In this document: piece after piece, positions 32,083 through 45,347 of the stretch
Layout of the letters: the number at the start of each line of letters is the position of its first letter
Numbering within the stretch: position 1 is the stretch's first letter
NCBI GenBank assembly: GCA_918026815.1
Contig: CAKJVC010000030.1
Span: 558,001-622,000 of the forward strand
DNA from: Chalara sp. BL73
Taxonomy: Eukaryota > Ascomycota > Leotiomycetes > Helotiales
Direction: 5' to 3'
Length of the DNA: 64,000 nucleotides
The notes under the pieces: generated by a model
What the model was told of the DNA's origin: nothing
What the model saw: the letters and a program-made list of their open reading frames with translations, nothing else
Database searches by the model: none
Translations under genes and position numbers: made by a program

Positions 32083-32822
32083 CTGACGATCAAGGCTGAG
32101 AAGGCAAGGTGATTCGATATAAAAACCGGTTTCAAGGGTGCAAAGTATTCAACGAAGAAATCTTCCTCTGTCGGTGAAGGATGGTTTGCATTATATAGGG
32201 GTTTCGGTCCTCGCAAGAATACAGATCACCCTTACTCTGTTCAATCTCACCTCGTGCTTACTCCCTATCTGGTATATATTTGGTGGGTGGACGGCTGCAC
32301 CCGGATTTTTTCCTATATAACTCTATCTGGTATATTGATTGATTGATTGATTTACTATGCAAGCTTCTCGCAACTAGGTTATAAGCAAGGCATATCGTTC
32401 TGCGTCATCACCTCTCGGGTCTGGAATATCCTGCGTAGGTCAAATTGATTGTTCAGCATAAGCTCTTCATAAGCCCTAAGTCTCTGACATTTATCAGCCT
32501 GTAACACATGACTCAGATCAAAACCTTAACAAGGGCCTTTACGGAGCAGAGAGAAGCACAGATATATGTTGTCAGTGTGCACTGTATATCTCATCTCTTT
32601 CTTTCGGAAAGAATGAACCTGTTTTTGTGATGGAGCCACTGCCGTTGACAACTCAGATTGTGGTGTATTACGGAGCCCTGAGGTCGAAGCAACTCGAATT
32701 GGTCGTTACCTCCCATGCCACGTGACAAATATGGATCAATCCCCCTTGAGCTACGAGACCACTTCTGTCGGCCGTACCTACGCACACAAAGGTGATCATA
32801 CCGTGTTCCTCAAGGGAGGTCC
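32083..32822. other. 3' flank with GATT microsatellite
   Basis: Probable 3' untranslated and intergenic sequence. A (GATT)n run lies at about 32336-32352. No other gene or repeat is supported before the gypsy fragment. Confidence 0.4.
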
Positions 32823-33620
32823 ATCAGGGTGGGAGAAGCGTAGCTGTACTCTCCAAATCGGTATACGGAGATGATACACGCCTTGACAGCAATTGACATG
32901 GAGACTCGTAGAATCGCTCAGCTAAACACATTCTACACCAAGAGAGCTTACAAGACGGAGAAGCCAACTGCGGAAAAACCTTCATCAACACCAAAAACTT
33001 CGGCTGTAGCTACCACGGGTGCACGGAACCCTAGTTCGGGTACTTATCCCTTCCGACACAGATCTTCTACCCCTGCTGAAAAGACCCCTGCTCCTTACTC
33101 TACCGACTTGCCCAAGGCGACAACAGAAAAGACGTGTTTCAAGTGCGGAAAGCCTGGACACTTCGCTAATGAATGCCTACAAGGACCTACGATCAGAGAG
33201 ATCGTCGGAGAGGATACGGAACAGGAAGGACTAGTGGAGGATGAAGAGCATGGAGATCAAGAGGAAAACGACGAGGCCTAGGCAAAGGCTCGTTCCTAGG
33301 CCTACGCAAATGTGATCTGTCAAAGCTGGACTTGACAAAATTGATGGGTGGCAAACAGTTTTTAGTTTCTTGCCAGCTTAGCATGAATGGAACTGGAATT
33401 TCATTGCACTCGTTGGCAGACACAGGAGCAAATGGTTACCTTTTCATCAATCGTCCTCTTGCAATACGTTTATCTAATGCCCTTAGCACTCCTATCCGAC
33501 AACTACCCTACTCTGTCCCAATCAGAGGATTTCAGAAGAAGATATCTAGTCGCGTGTCTCAATACATTCGCCTACACCTGACTATTGATGGTCGGCGGAT
33601 ATAGTTCTATCGTTTTACTA
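32823..33620 (+). mobile_element. Ty3/gypsy fragment: gag C-terminus and protease
   Basis: The gag part ends with a zinc knuckle CFKCGKPGHFANEC, an acidic tail and TAG at 33279-33281. The protease part, in the minus-one frame relative to gag, reads LDLTKLMGGKQFLVSCQLSM and LADTGANGYLFI, with the catalytic DTG, and then IRGFQKKISSRVSQYIRL. It matches the element at 59.8-64 kb in order and frame arrangement but is clearly diverged. Homology stops near 33620 after an in-frame TAG (33602-33604). RT and integrase are missing. Confidence 0.8.
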
Positions 33621-33876
33621 TACTACCATTCATACGTATCTGCTTGATTTAATTGCGAAGGAAGTCAAAACACATAAGTACATAGTAGTAGAAATCCTTC
33701 TTTGTAAGCTATAATCATGTCCTGTTCTTCGAGATAAGATCAACCCAATGCAACACCTTGGCAAGCTATTTAATGGCGTTTTGAGCTGTTAATATATCCG
33801 ACTCAAGAAGCATTCGTATAAGTAGAGTATAATTTGGAGGCTTGGAAAGTATCAATTGAAACATCTGAAAATAAAT

Positions 33877-34543
33877 CTATGGAGTTCGGGAGTGAGTTGG
33901 GGCAGGCCGTTGAATGACTGCAACGCTTGTATTAGGTGAGTCGCACAGGCCAGCTTTGCAGAGGGGACATGTATAGTGATTGCGTAAAACCCACCCATCA
34001 AGGCATGCCAAATGAAAGACGTGTCTGCATCTCAGAGGGCGCATCTTGTCCTCGTCATGCAGCTCATCGAAACACACAGCACTATAGAAATAAGTCAGAT
34101 ATACTTTGCAATCATCCATCATCAGGGCTATTAGGACATACCAGACAAATTGTGATATGGCCGATCCTGAACAATTCGTTTCTTTGATATGGGCAGTATA
34201 CCATGACCCAAATGTCTCTGGCTTAGCATGATCTTCAAAAACTTCCCAGGGCGATCGTTCAGTTGGTGGTGGTTTTTGTATCCATCGTTTACTTGTGAAA
34301 AGATAAATGTCAGCAATCAATCTTCCTTGTGAGCTTTGCGCTACCGAATGGAGTGGGATTGCCCTACAAAATCCATATGGCTATCACTAGGAAAACCAAT
34401 AGGGAAGTAAAGGACAGCAGCACGGACAAGGCCACGGGGTTATCGCTTGATGGGGATGAATTAGTGTCAGTCAATAGATCGTGTCGACGAAAAGACGGAT
34501 GCGACGCCCAAGAATTCTCCCGCTTGGCATTGTACGGCGGCAT
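33877..34543 (-). CDS. Small membrane-anchored RING-H2 protein (probable E3 ubiquitin ligase)
   Basis: Three exons, 34543-34368, 34291-34142 and 34081-33877, splice in phase through introns of 76 and 60 nt, both with CTGAC branch sites, to a 176-residue protein. Exon 1 begins MPPYNAKRENSW and ends in one membrane segment (ALSVLLSFTSLLVFLVIAIW). The second splice creates the first zinc ligands, CAVCFDELHDEDKM, and the rest reads LRCRHVFHLACLDGW and YTCPLC. That is a complete C3-H2-C3 RING-H2 finger. A short Ser/Pro tail follows. The layout (one N-terminal membrane helix, then RING-H2) is that of ATL-like ligases acting at membranes with an E2 enzyme. Substrate is unknown. Without splicing the first Cys is lost, which supports the gene model. 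Confidence 0.82.
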
Positions 34544-35785
34544 TGAATAAAATTTCAAATTGTGTGGGCTTCGATAACGGCAAGTTATGAGGTGAACGTT
34601 GGAAGTGCTTGTACTATATCTGTAACCCCAATATTGGTGGCGGGCTCATAATTTCACACTACAACTTGTTTGCTTCGCCAACCCCTGATTCCGCAAGTGG
34701 TAGACGAGATCTTATGAGAGTGGCTAGAGTGAACTCACCAAACTTACTCATCATACGACACATAAAGGTGTTTATCGTGGCAACTTACAGTCATGCCACG
34801 GTGGCTTAACCAGTTGGTGCAGCCTTTTTTGCTAATGGTATGCTCGGCGAACCGCGAAGGGAGGTTGGCTTGATAACGACCGCTCACCCACCACGGCATT
34901 TTTCTAGGATATGTGGTCACCGAATATTACCCCGCACAAGCAGTCCTATTGTAAACCTTATTCGCACCATATTCAGTATGGCTTCTAATGATCGTACCAT
35001 TCCCTCCGCGTCCCTGTTTTATGACAGCACTCTCCAATCTCCTCGGTCGCAGGAAAATGTCGGCGAGAGCTGGCGTCAAGCATGCCAAGCAACTGATGCA
35101 TTCTTGAACACACTCCACCCCCACGTGATTATGGCCGGAACGTCACGTGAGAGATGCGCTTCGATGTGCACGTGATAATCGTATTCTCTAGTCTCGAATG
35201 AATTCTATCACAGTCTTTTTAAGGCGTCTATATAGGGCCATAATAAAGACTTGCTTAATGATATTCTCTAGATATTTTATAAAGTAAAAGAAGTGTTTTA
35301 CTGAGTAAGGCAGGCAGGCACGTGTTTAACCAATATTGGAATATCATATTGCCGATATATTGCCGATAGCCGATATTTTATTGGTTCCTTATTGCCTTAA
35401 TTGGTGCCTGGACTGAATGCGCACCTAAACTCGATAATTATGAAGCAATTCAATCTGATATTTCTCAACCAAATATTAATATTTTGCTATCGAATCAAGT
35501 GGTACTTTTGGTTCTAAACTAAGCGATTTCATTTCCCCCCTTTTTTACGTATCCAGAAAGCGCGTTGGTAAAACAATCTTACGTCCAAGCCGTCCGCTCT
35601 TTATTGGACTCTGCCACTCTAATTCCTCTTCAGAACTCGAAGAAAGTTCAATTGTCTCATTACAATTGACCAATTCAGTCTGAGTAGGTACTGTCACCAC
35701 TATAGTCTCTTCTTTTTGTTTCTCTTTGTCTTTTGGTGGAGATTTTTGAGGTTCTTTTGGGACTGTGGCTTCAGCGGCTTGGCGA
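34544..35785. other. Intergenic with degraded repeats
   Basis: A small ATG frame at 34978-35175 (MASNDRTIPSASLFYDS) is unassigned. From about 35200 to 35500 the DNA is AT-rich, with GCCGATA/TTGCCGATA repeats near 35350. On the minus strand at about 35545-35760 a Glu/Ser-rich stretch ending GRLGRKIVLPTRFLD looks like the tail of an element-encoded protein, but its family is not clear to me. Confidence 0.4.
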
Positions 35786-36010
35786 TGTCACGGCCCTGGC
35801 CCTGTCTCGCTTAGAGCTTGGCCCCTGACACCACAGGGCTCGCTTACGCTGGCCCCTGGCCAGCCTCCTGTATATAAAGCACTGCTTTCCTTCCCTTCTT
35901 CTGTCTGTAGCTTGTTCTCTTAGTTATAACAATTAACAGTCGTTCACACCTTTGAGTCCCTCTACCTGAGATCTACGGATCGAGATCCCTGTTCGCCTCG
36001 AGTTGTTACA
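35786..36010 (+). repeat. LTR-like sequence (probable solo LTR)
   Basis: The segment starts TGTCACGGCCCTGG and ends GAGTTGTTACA, giving the TGT..ACA ends of an LTR. It contains a TATA-like TGTATATAAAGC at about 35870-35881 followed by a C/T-rich initiator-like region. No 5-bp target duplication is visible at its edges, and no gag or pol follows, so it may be a solo or fragment LTR. It lies 56 bp from the left breakpoint of the split DUF3638 gene. Confidence 0.5.
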
Positions 36011-36066
36011 GATGGAGGTCTTGGTGTAAAGCGCCCCGCACGAGAATCTCGCCCTGGTCCCGACCC

Positions 36067-39000
36067 TTTGGCTTGTGTGTCTATATCTAGCCATGCTCGA
36101 ACGAGGGTCCGATTGTCCATCTCGAGGATGTAGGCACCGGCGTCGATCAGAATTCTAATCTCCATTCCCGCGATCCTTCGCAGTAGCTCTTCCTCTGTCA
36201 GGCGCTTTCCCTGCCAAGCTGCAAGGTTATACTGCCGGTTCCGGCCCTGCAGAACGTACGTGAGCACTTCTACATTGGTTTGGCATAAGCTGGGTAAGTC
36301 ATCTTGCCTGATGTTCAGTGGGAGCATCATCTTGTTATCATTTGTGCCGCTGAAACCAGTTGTCTTCGCACACGAGGTATCTTCTCCCGGTCGAGATTTC
36401 GAGAACAAGGGGAGGTCCCACCCAGAAGCCTGCAGCTTGACGCCAAACTGCTTAGCGTGAGCAGGGAAGACAAAGTTGTTCATGTAATGATCAAGGACGC
36501 TTCTATTGAGTCGAAGGTGACGCCAGAGTTCCTCGACTTGTCCTTGGTCATCTCCGTTAATGATATTCCAGTGATGCAAGGCGTCTGGCAGGGTATCAGA
36601 ACCGTAAGTCCACCTATCATACTCCGCTGCTGGATCATCAGACTTCAAAACATGCTGTAAACCTTCGCGGAACTGAGATAGGTTGTGGCCCGAGTAATAG
36701 AAAGCCAAGCAAGTGAACAGGATAGAGACGTCAGGATGACCGAACTCTGCCTGCTCAGATGGAACCCCTTTCGCGTCGAAAGGGACTGCAATAGGATGCC
36801 TGTTTGGGTGCAGCCCATACTGCACATTCCATCTTTTCTTCAGGCAGAGTAAGAGAATCCTGTTTAAGAGCAAGCCACGGACAAGGAGGATGTTCTTGCG
36901 AGCCGAAGATCTATCTGCAAAAAGAGTCGATACCTGCTCGATGAGCTTGTGATCGAGATCGTCATCCGATAACACGCGCTTGATCTTACCCCTACTAACA
37001 GGTACGGTTGAGTCGGTCAAACGAAAGAAGGAAATCCGTCCGTCGCAGATGTCATTTATGATTCGTTGGTGCAGGGCGTCTTCCACGTCTGTTCGGAGGA
37101 GGTGTATCATGGGAAATCCACCCGGTCGTTTGACGACCTCAATGCTTTGTGGGAAATCGCGCTGAAGATCCGGGAGATGATCCTCAACCAGAGACAACAG
37201 GATCTGTGCAACCTCCCAGCGGTGTGGGTGTCCATCGACGGATATCTGTGGGCCACTTGGGTAGATTAATTGCGTCTTGACCGCCAAGGTGAAATCTGAT
37301 TCATCAAGGACATCGCGACAAGTGTTAGTTAACCATGACTGAAATGTGACCATTTCCTGTGCTTCTTTAAGCCGGGAGTCCGCAAGGCGTTGGAGCCCGC
37401 TGAGCTTATACGACAAGATATGCTCGGGAGTAGTAAGTATAACACCGCAACATTGAAGAATTTCGCGATGGTGTGCGGAGTATAGTTGGAGCATGTTCGG
37501 CGTGGTTGAGGTCCGGCGAGAGAATGGAATATGCCTGATCTCTCGACCAACTAACCCCCCTAGTCTAGACTGAACTGTTTGAGCAGTTTGCAGGAGCAGC
37601 GCCTTTGGCACGACAATGCGCGAGAGCTGCTTCTTGTCTGCCAGAATCGCCACAGTCATAGGCACAATGCAAGAGGTTTTTCCTGAAAATCTGTCAGTAT
37701 GCCAACTTTCAAATCTATTTCAAGGCAGAGTACGTCAGCATAGAAAGATATAATGCCCCAAGTCTAAAAGTTGATTTGCTTACCCTTGCCCATGTTCATT
37801 TGTAATACAGAGTTTGATCCAGATGCCGGCGATATAATAGCATGGGCAACATCTATCTGCTCACTGCGAATGAGAAGATCGCTTTCAATCTCAAGAAGTA
37901 ACCAGTCAGGGTACTCCAAAGGGCTCCAGTTTTCATGCCCAGTATTTCGCCATTCCTGAAGCAGCTTATGGTGATCTCCTTTTAATTGGGCATGTCTGAT
38001 ACGGAGAAGCCTTTGCAAAGTTGTAGCTAGAACGCCATACGAAACCAGCTTTTCTCTCATATAGCGTCCGAAGTGGTGATCAGAGCTTGAACGAAGCTGT
38101 TCAAGAATTGTTATCGGCGTGGTGCATGGCCACAAGCTACCCAGTTGAAGCCATTGGAAGCGATCGTCGTCGGCGGAGAAGGCATTCTGAACGCGTTCAA
38201 ACTCATGATTCAGAGCCACCCGAGCGTTTTCGATGTCCTCTCTAACAACATCCACAGCTGGCGGCGTCTCTTGGGGCTGCGGCTGGTTGCTGACGTTCTC
38301 TAGAGCAAAAAGGCTTTTCTTCAAGTCATTACCATATTGCTGCCGCAGAACTTCCGGGGATTCGGCAAATAAATCTAATATTTTACCTAACTCAACAATT
38401 TCCTTAGGTAAAGTAGTCTCTCGAGAAATCTTGTTCCGCTCGCTGGGCGAATATACACTTCCGGGTACATTAGACAAGTGGCCTATAGTAGTGGGCACGC
38501 ATTTCACTAGAAGATCTGATAGTGATGGAATACTAGAGCCACGGTCAGGCGTGCAGAAGGCTGCAGGTTCTTTATTCCAAGCCTGTGGTACCGACATGTC
38601 GTTCGTGCCTTTGTAGCGATCCAGGATCTCCTGAGCTTGAATAACATACTCCGAAAGACGCGTATTCCGATGCAAGCGTTGCCACTCAGGGAGAATTCTT
38701 TCCATGGCTAGCTCGCCATTAAGCACCGTTGATTCGAATTCCTCTGCTGATAGTTCCGAGCTGGGCCACTGCTCTAAGAGAAAGGAGGCTAGGCGTCTCC
38801 CTTCAGCCTCGCACAGGATCCGATGCTTCTCTTGAAATCGATCTTGCTCTCTTTTACTCTTTCTGGTATCCGGTTCAATCAGGGGATAGTCGGCTGCGAT
38901 GAAGTTTAGAAGCGATTCAAGCGTCGGAGATGCGTAGAGCTTGAACTCAGCAAAGCAAGGACTGGTTGGCGGCTGTAAGACCTTCAATTCATCTAAGCAC

Positions 39001-42000
39001 CCGAATGCGGCCAGCGACCGGATCGCGTCCATGTCAGGCTTTGTACCAAATGACAAGAGACCTAGTCGAAATATCAACCTATACGGATCCTGAGGATCAG
39101 TATATCGGCAAAGATCCACGAGACTGCCCCATTGTTCGCCGATATTGTTCTCCATCAGATCGCTGAGGCAAGTTGAAATACTTTCTGAACCCGAGCTGGT
39201 GTGGTGAAATCCACCGATCAATTTCCAGTCTTGAAGAATGGCTGCCAGCTTTCTTGTCATATGGGCACGAAACGGTTGCTTGTGAACAAGTCCCACGATT
39301 TGGTAAACATAGGTGGCTTGGGGCAAACTGGTATGTCGATCTCTGGGGTTGTACACCATGTCCTTCCCGGTTATCAATCCGCCGGGATCAGAAGTGCCGC
39401 GCTCGTAAAGAAGACGCCGAATTTCACCGCGCCTTCGGAGGTGGGAAGGGAGCTCGATGTCAAAACCTATCGCTTCGTCTTCGTCCGCGGTAAAGGCTCG
39501 GAGCCGATCTGATTTGGCCAGTATCTCTTGGGCGAGACCCTCATAGCTATCGTGTTGAACGCTTATGGTTAGGTGTTGGTCCCAGGTAACGGTCTGCAGG
39601 CGTCTTGTCCTTCGGATAATACTCTCTACCAGGGCTTAGTCTGCCGATGACTCTCAGAATGGAGGCAAGACCGTCGCTCATTGGCGTCCAGGGCTGGCAA
39701 TAGCCTGATCTGAGCGTGTGCAGAGCCTCCTCTGTGCCAGTGCGCCCGGTGAGAGGATCGGGCAAAATGAATGAGGTGAATGCATGGAACTGAGCTTTGG
39801 AGTAGAGTAAGCGCGGCTCAGGCGGACATGACAACCGTCCCAGAACATTGTCGATTCCGAACCTGCCATATTCGGTGGTGCTGGTCGCTCGAACCGCAAC
39901 ATGCATACCGTGACGCTTGTATGTCAGCTGTCCCAGTGGAGTAATTATGCTTCGCCGCTCAGGATTGGCTACGTCACGAAGCACAATCTTGCTCAGGAAT
40001 CCGTAAAGCGTCCCCGTGTCTTGGTTGGGATCGATCTCTGCGTTCAGCTCTCGACACTCAAGAAGGTTGCTTTTATTGACGAAAAAAGAGAGCTCGAGGT
40101 GCCGCATCTCAACCGAAAGTCTGCCTATTGCGGGCTGGAAGACGGTCAACCGTTGGGGATCCTCGAAGTGGCGGAAGATCTCAGCCACGCGCTTGCAGAG
40201 ATCTGAATTGGGATCAACCAAGACAACCCGATTTCGCTGCGCCCGGCGATTGGAGACATCTAGAATCCAGTCACTCTGCCTAGTCTTCCATATGACAGGT
40301 TTCCGTCGGATCTCCAGGCGCCTTGTACGGAGATTGAGCCAGTGCACGCAATTTTCGATTAGACCTGAGGGCAGATCAAAGTTATCACTGTCTCTAAATA
40401 CACGCTGAGGAACATACTCCAGAAGACTGTCTCTGATAAGAGCTCGAATGACCACACTCTTACCGCGAAGTCCAAAATGGACCTCATTACCCCGTATACG
40501 AGTTGCCATGACGTGACTCATGCCGCTCAGTGATGAGGGGAAGGTCAGAAGGTGCTGGTTTCCGAAAAGCTCCTTGACGTCCTCTGAATCTCTGATGTCC
40601 AGGGGTAGCCTTCCCAATGGCTTTCCGTCCACCAGCAGGTGTCCCTCAACGAAGTTGTAGTGGACTACCTGAGAGACGATGAACCTGTTAGCCGTACTAG
40701 TGATGACCGAAACAACCCATCTCTTGTTCGGGGAGGAAAGGAACTGCCAATGAGAGTAAGTCCTCCCAGTGGAATTGCTAGAATCGGACCAAGTATTACT
40801 GATTGCAGCGCCTAGGCTGTCAGGATTGGACTCAATAGAATTCTGGACGAGTCGCCGTATGCGATACGCCATTTTCATATCTCTGACCAGCATATTTTTC
40901 AAGTTTGAGGGGAGCTTCGCAAGATCGACCACAAGGTTCTCTTGCAGAGCTATCGAGGCTTGGACAAAAGAACATAGATCCTCTGCATTCACCTTGGAAT
41001 CCGAGTCAACAAAGGTGGTGAAGGTCCTTCGGCAAAGTAGAGCGGCCCAGAATCCGTAACTTGCCGCCCTCTCTGCTGCGTCAGCCTCGACTGCATTCCT
41101 AACCTCGTCACGGAGGTGGGAGATCCATTGTAAAGTTGACTCACGCGCGGCCTTGAGCAGCCTTTCCGCGGATTGACGATCTCGGCCTGATGTCAAGTTG
41201 AAAAGTCGAAGGCTGAGCGTAATGAGCATCTCCATGCAATGCATCTCGCGCCAGTTGGTAGTTATATTGCGAAGACGGTTATCGATCTGTTCTATCAAGC
41301 GCTGGCAGAAAGATAGATCCCGGAAGACGACGTGAGCGTCTCGCAAAAGGTCGGCTTCATTGTGTGCCGGCCCTGCTTGCACGGCGAGATGATTGAATAT
41401 AAGCATGGTATCTTCGGCGCTGAAGTTTAGGTTTGAGGCCCCTAACTCCACCAGCATGGTCAGCCACCGGCGAGTCTTCCCAGAGAGCAATCTTTGATAG
41501 CTCATGAATTCGTGAACGGAAATGTCTGACGGACACCTAGTTTGACTAGCAACGATCTCGTAGGATGACGGCCCACCGATGTAAGGAGCGGGATGTATCG
41601 GCGATCCAATGACTGAGGCTTGTAGACTGCGCGGAACATGGATTCCACAAAGGTGTTGAAATGACAATTGCTTGTTAAGATTTCTCAGCCATACTCCAGA
41701 CTTAGTATCGTAGTATGCAAAGTCTAGTCCCAGCGGCAAGAGAATATCAGAGAGATCAACCTTCATTTTGAACTCCTTGAAATGGGTCTGGAGAAAGGAT
41801 TTCTTTGCTGACGCAAGCGAGACACCATCCACGGCTGATTTGATATAGCGCTGAAGCTGGGAGTATTCTTTCAGGAGCATGGCTGGTGGCGAGGAGCTAC
41901 CGGGCTTGCTCGGGTGCCCCAGATCGCTGAATATCCTAAATGTGGCGTTTCGGTATGCCGCTAGGAAGCTGGGAATTCCGAGCTCTAGTACTACTGCCGC

Positions 42001-42595
42001 TCTTTGAGCACCATTTTTGGGAAGGAAGTCTTCGTGGATACCGATTTTCATTTTTTTTCCGGCAGCGCCAACGCCAGCACTTTGTGCACCCTTTAACGTT
42101 ACGAGATCCGTCATAATTGGTCGTGCAAACACAGACGCCACTCTTTATTTCCCGGCTAAGATCGTCGTATTTACGGCAAGCGTTGTTCCATTCGGATTCC
42201 TTGTTTCCGCGCGACTTGCTTGATGCTTTCTCGATCCGTTCCTGCAGTCTGCACAGCGGAGCACACCGTTCTACATATCGCGCAGCGAAGCAGTTCCCAT
42301 CAGGTTCGCTGAAAATCGTCTTGTGGGCAAACCGACAATTGCCACATCTGCTCCGGAGATGGCTCTGGATGTCTTGGAGGCGTTGCATGCTTGATAACGT
42401 AGGGAGGTGCAGAACATCCAGCAGATCAGGGCTGAATGCTGTGGCGTAGTCGCAGAGAAGGGGGCAGGCTCGTATAGCACACTTATCCATTTGGACCCAG
42501 AGGTCAAATAGATTTAAGATCAAGATGCTCATTTGCGTAGTCTCGCGCAGGTGAACAGGAAATAGTTCAAGCTCCTGTATATCTACTTGTCCCTT
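36067..42595 (-). pseudogene. Giant DUF3638/DUF3645 protein, N-terminal and central part
   Basis: Minus-strand coding starts near 42595 (in-frame ATG at 42532, MSILILNLFDLW) and lacks the usual far N-terminus. CTKCWRWRCRKK crosses an A8 run (42051-42058) where a one-base shift is needed to reach MKIGIHEDFLPKNGA and FLAAYRNATFRIF. A second shift is needed near 39603 (to LQTVTWDQHLTISVQHD). The frame then runs to DLLIRSEQIDVAHAIIS and SVLQMNMGKG. A 101-nt intron (37783-37683) completes the P-loop-like GKGKTSCIVPM. DUF3638 continues with TTPEHILSYKLSGL. DUF3645 follows with FPAHAKQFGVKLQASGWDLP and TTGFSGTNDNKMMLP. Coding ends at WLDIDTQAK at 36067 in mid-gene; the next residues of the family are found at 51237 on the other strand. 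The family is very large and poorly characterised, with a helicase-like or ubiquitin-related ATPase region. Confidence 0.85.
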
Positions 42596-43489
42596 AGTGT
42601 CTGCTGGGACGAATGTCTGAAAAGTACCTTATCTTTCTGTCGACCAGCCCCAACGCGGGAGCAGGTATGGAGGGAAGCGGGGTTCAAAGCGAGGAGAATA
42701 GGGGATCAGATGCATGGGAGAACACCACAAGAGATAATGAAGAGGTTGACATCGGAAAGAGACATGAGGCGCAATGTGTTTATCGAAAACAATTGATGTA
42801 TTATACAATAAGTCGCGCGTTCATTGTCATCCCTAGTATCGTTGTAATGTACAATTTTCCCCAGGTCCTCAGTAGCAGTTACCTCTGATTCCGCGACCGC
42901 CAACTCCTCGATAATCAGTATGCCAGCCACTCTAGTAGATAAGACTCGACGACAGTCACATGATGGGGCTCGGGAAACACCATTCTTAAATTAGCTAGTC
43001 CCGCTCATCAATCATCTTCCTGTGCCTTCATACTCAGTATATACCTTGTCTATCATGTACATAAAAGCCATTCATCATCCTTCACGTTGAAAATGTCTCC
43101 AGAGATAGTTCACACCGGGGCTCCATTGTCCCCGGCACACCCAGGCACCACCGAGTAGCCCAAATCTATCTCACGCACCAACTCTGCAAGCATCCGAACA
43201 GTCTTTTACACTCGAGCATCTCGAGCAGCTCCTGCTGAAGCTCGTTAGAAGGTCGAGAGCTAGAAGGGGCAGGTAAAACAGGGGATGGCATTACTAGGGC
43301 TACTATAATATAATTATACAATAAATAGTATTAACAAGAGTATAAAGATAAGGAATAAAACCCTATCGCCAAAACTGCTATAGGGCTTTAGTAGAAGGAA
43401 GAATAATATATAGAAAATATGAGAACTAGAAACAACAAAGGTCTCTAATTATCGAAGCTAAACACCAGAGCACTCCGGAGATTCACGTC
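42596..43489. other. Spacer 5' of the DUF3638 gene
   Basis: The missing N-terminal exons of the DUF3638 gene are not visible here. The stretch 43300-43450 is AT-rich with many TATA-like tracts. Nothing else is assigned. Confidence 0.35.
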
Positions 43490-44896
43490 ACCACTGCAAA
43501 AGATAGCTTGTGCGCATCAAAACATGCCAACAAATAAGATGGAGGTTATTCAGCCTTATGTAATCGCTCCGTGGGAGGAACGGCTCCCCGCTACAATCGA
43601 CTTCAGAACGGAGGAGACTACTAACATTGCGAACACTGTCTGCGGCATTCGGATTGCGACAAGCTCGTCCGCGAGAAAGAGGATAGTGAGGATAGGAAAA
43701 GCCATCCACGACTCGCTCGGCATTGTAACAGGTAGAGAACCGATTGTATACTCGGTCAGTCACGCTAGAAGCAAAAACGGAGCAGAACCTGTACACGGCT
43801 GAACTCGCCGCGATAGCGATAGCAATAAAGCGCTTACCGCTACATCTGGTAGAAAAACAAATCACGATTATTTCAAACAACCAGAGAGCCCTGCTAGCAA
43901 CGAGCCAACCAAGACATTAATCAGAACAAACCAGCATTAAAGAGATTTACAAAGTAGCGTCTGCGCTAAGAAACGGAAGCAATTCCATCTCGATAATATA
44001 GATCCCGTCTTAAAAGAGCTTCGAGCTCGGCAGAAGAGCAAAGAAAGCCGCACGACAGGCTACCGAGCTAGACCGAACACCGCAAGGGCAATACTACTAA
44101 GCCAAATCTACAACTATTAACAGAGCAAAGGCAGAAAAGGCAGTAAAGACGCTACTAGACGAAATAGGAAAGTATTCCAAAGAAATAAACACCGCACTGC
44201 CAGAAAAACATACTCGCACTTTATACGACGGTCTTAAGCGGAAAGAAGCGAGCGTATTATTACAGTTCCGTACAGGAATAGCACGACTGAACGGATATTT
44301 TTACCGGATTGGAGCAGCGGAATCTGACCAATGTGCCTGCGGACAAGCAACAGAAACTGTCAAGCACTTCTTTTTCCGATGCACGAGATGAGACGCACAC
44401 CGAAAGCAAATGCTAGCACTGACCGACACAAAAAGAGGCAACCTCTCTTTCTATCTTGGGGGAAAGGCCCTATCTGATCCAGAAACATGGACACCAAATA
44501 TAGACGCGGTTCGAACAACGATTAAGTTCGCTATTGCCACAGGACGTTTGGACATGGAGATAGAACAGGCAGTCAACACGTCACAACAGTAAATCCCATC
44601 TCATTCTCTCACCCCGACTAACCCCAGCACCCTCGTGTCCCCAGCAGGTCTCGCTTCAGTCGCCGACAATAGGACATTGAACACTTGGAGGAATAATCTT
44701 CAAGCTCACTTGCTACTAACCACACGCGAGACCCCGTTTGATTAAGGCAGTTATTGAAAGTGGAAATTATTGGAAGAGGCATTTCTGTATGGGCTTCAGG
44801 AGGTTATAGAAACACTGAACGAAGTGGATTATGTAATATAGACCAGGCCCTTTAGGTTTACAACCGGGCGAATAAACATCATCATCATCATCATAC
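43490..44896 (+). mobile_element. Tad1-like LINE 3' end (RNase H and C-terminus), mutated
   Basis: Across several frames the reading gives EPVHGELAAIAIAIKRLPL, SNNQRALLATSQPRHQS, and ARQKSKESRTTGYRA. Further on it gives RLNGYFYRIGAAESDQCACG, TVKHFFFRCTR.DAHRKQM and KRGNLSFYLGGKALSDPE. This is the RNase H and C-terminal zinc-like region of Tad1-clade LINEs. Many TAG/TGA codons sit where the family has Gln or Trp, as in RIP-type mutation. The copy ends in a (CAT)n tail at 44877-44895, typical of a LINE 3' end, so it is a 5'-truncated insertion. Confidence 0.75.
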
Positions 44897-45347
44897 CTGA
44901 AACTTTGTAGGAACCTTACACTTTACAAACAGCTTATTCCAACGTTTCTTAATTAAAATTCCATAACTCTGATCAATTTCGAAGGCTTCGTGTGAGCCGC
45001 AGGCTAGCACCCATGTATGCTAGCACCCACGTACCCCTGTGACGGCAGGGTCAGCCATTGCAGTTCTAGAATGTTCCGCGCATAATGTACGGAAGGGGTC
45101 TCAAGAAATCAAGTGAGACCCTCACGCCAATTAAAAGTATAGCACGGCCACTTTATGGCGGTGAATTGTCTTCACGGCCACAACTCTATGCTACTCAGCC
45201 ACACTCAGTCTGAATTCCTTGCCGTCTAGCCCTTTCCGCTAATTACCACAGTTTTTCCTGTACACTCACTCTTCACTCTCCACACCACGACGCCTAACGA
45301 CCTACAGTACGCATATCAACAACTTCTTTCCTCGGACAACTTGCCAG
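44897..45347. promoter_or_regulatory. Upstream region of the 45-kb HET gene
   Basis: It holds a tandem pair of the 16-bp unit GCTAGCACCCA(T/C)GTA (about 45003-45033). The final 100 bases before the ATG are C/T-rich. No further elements are identifiable. Confidence 0.4.
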
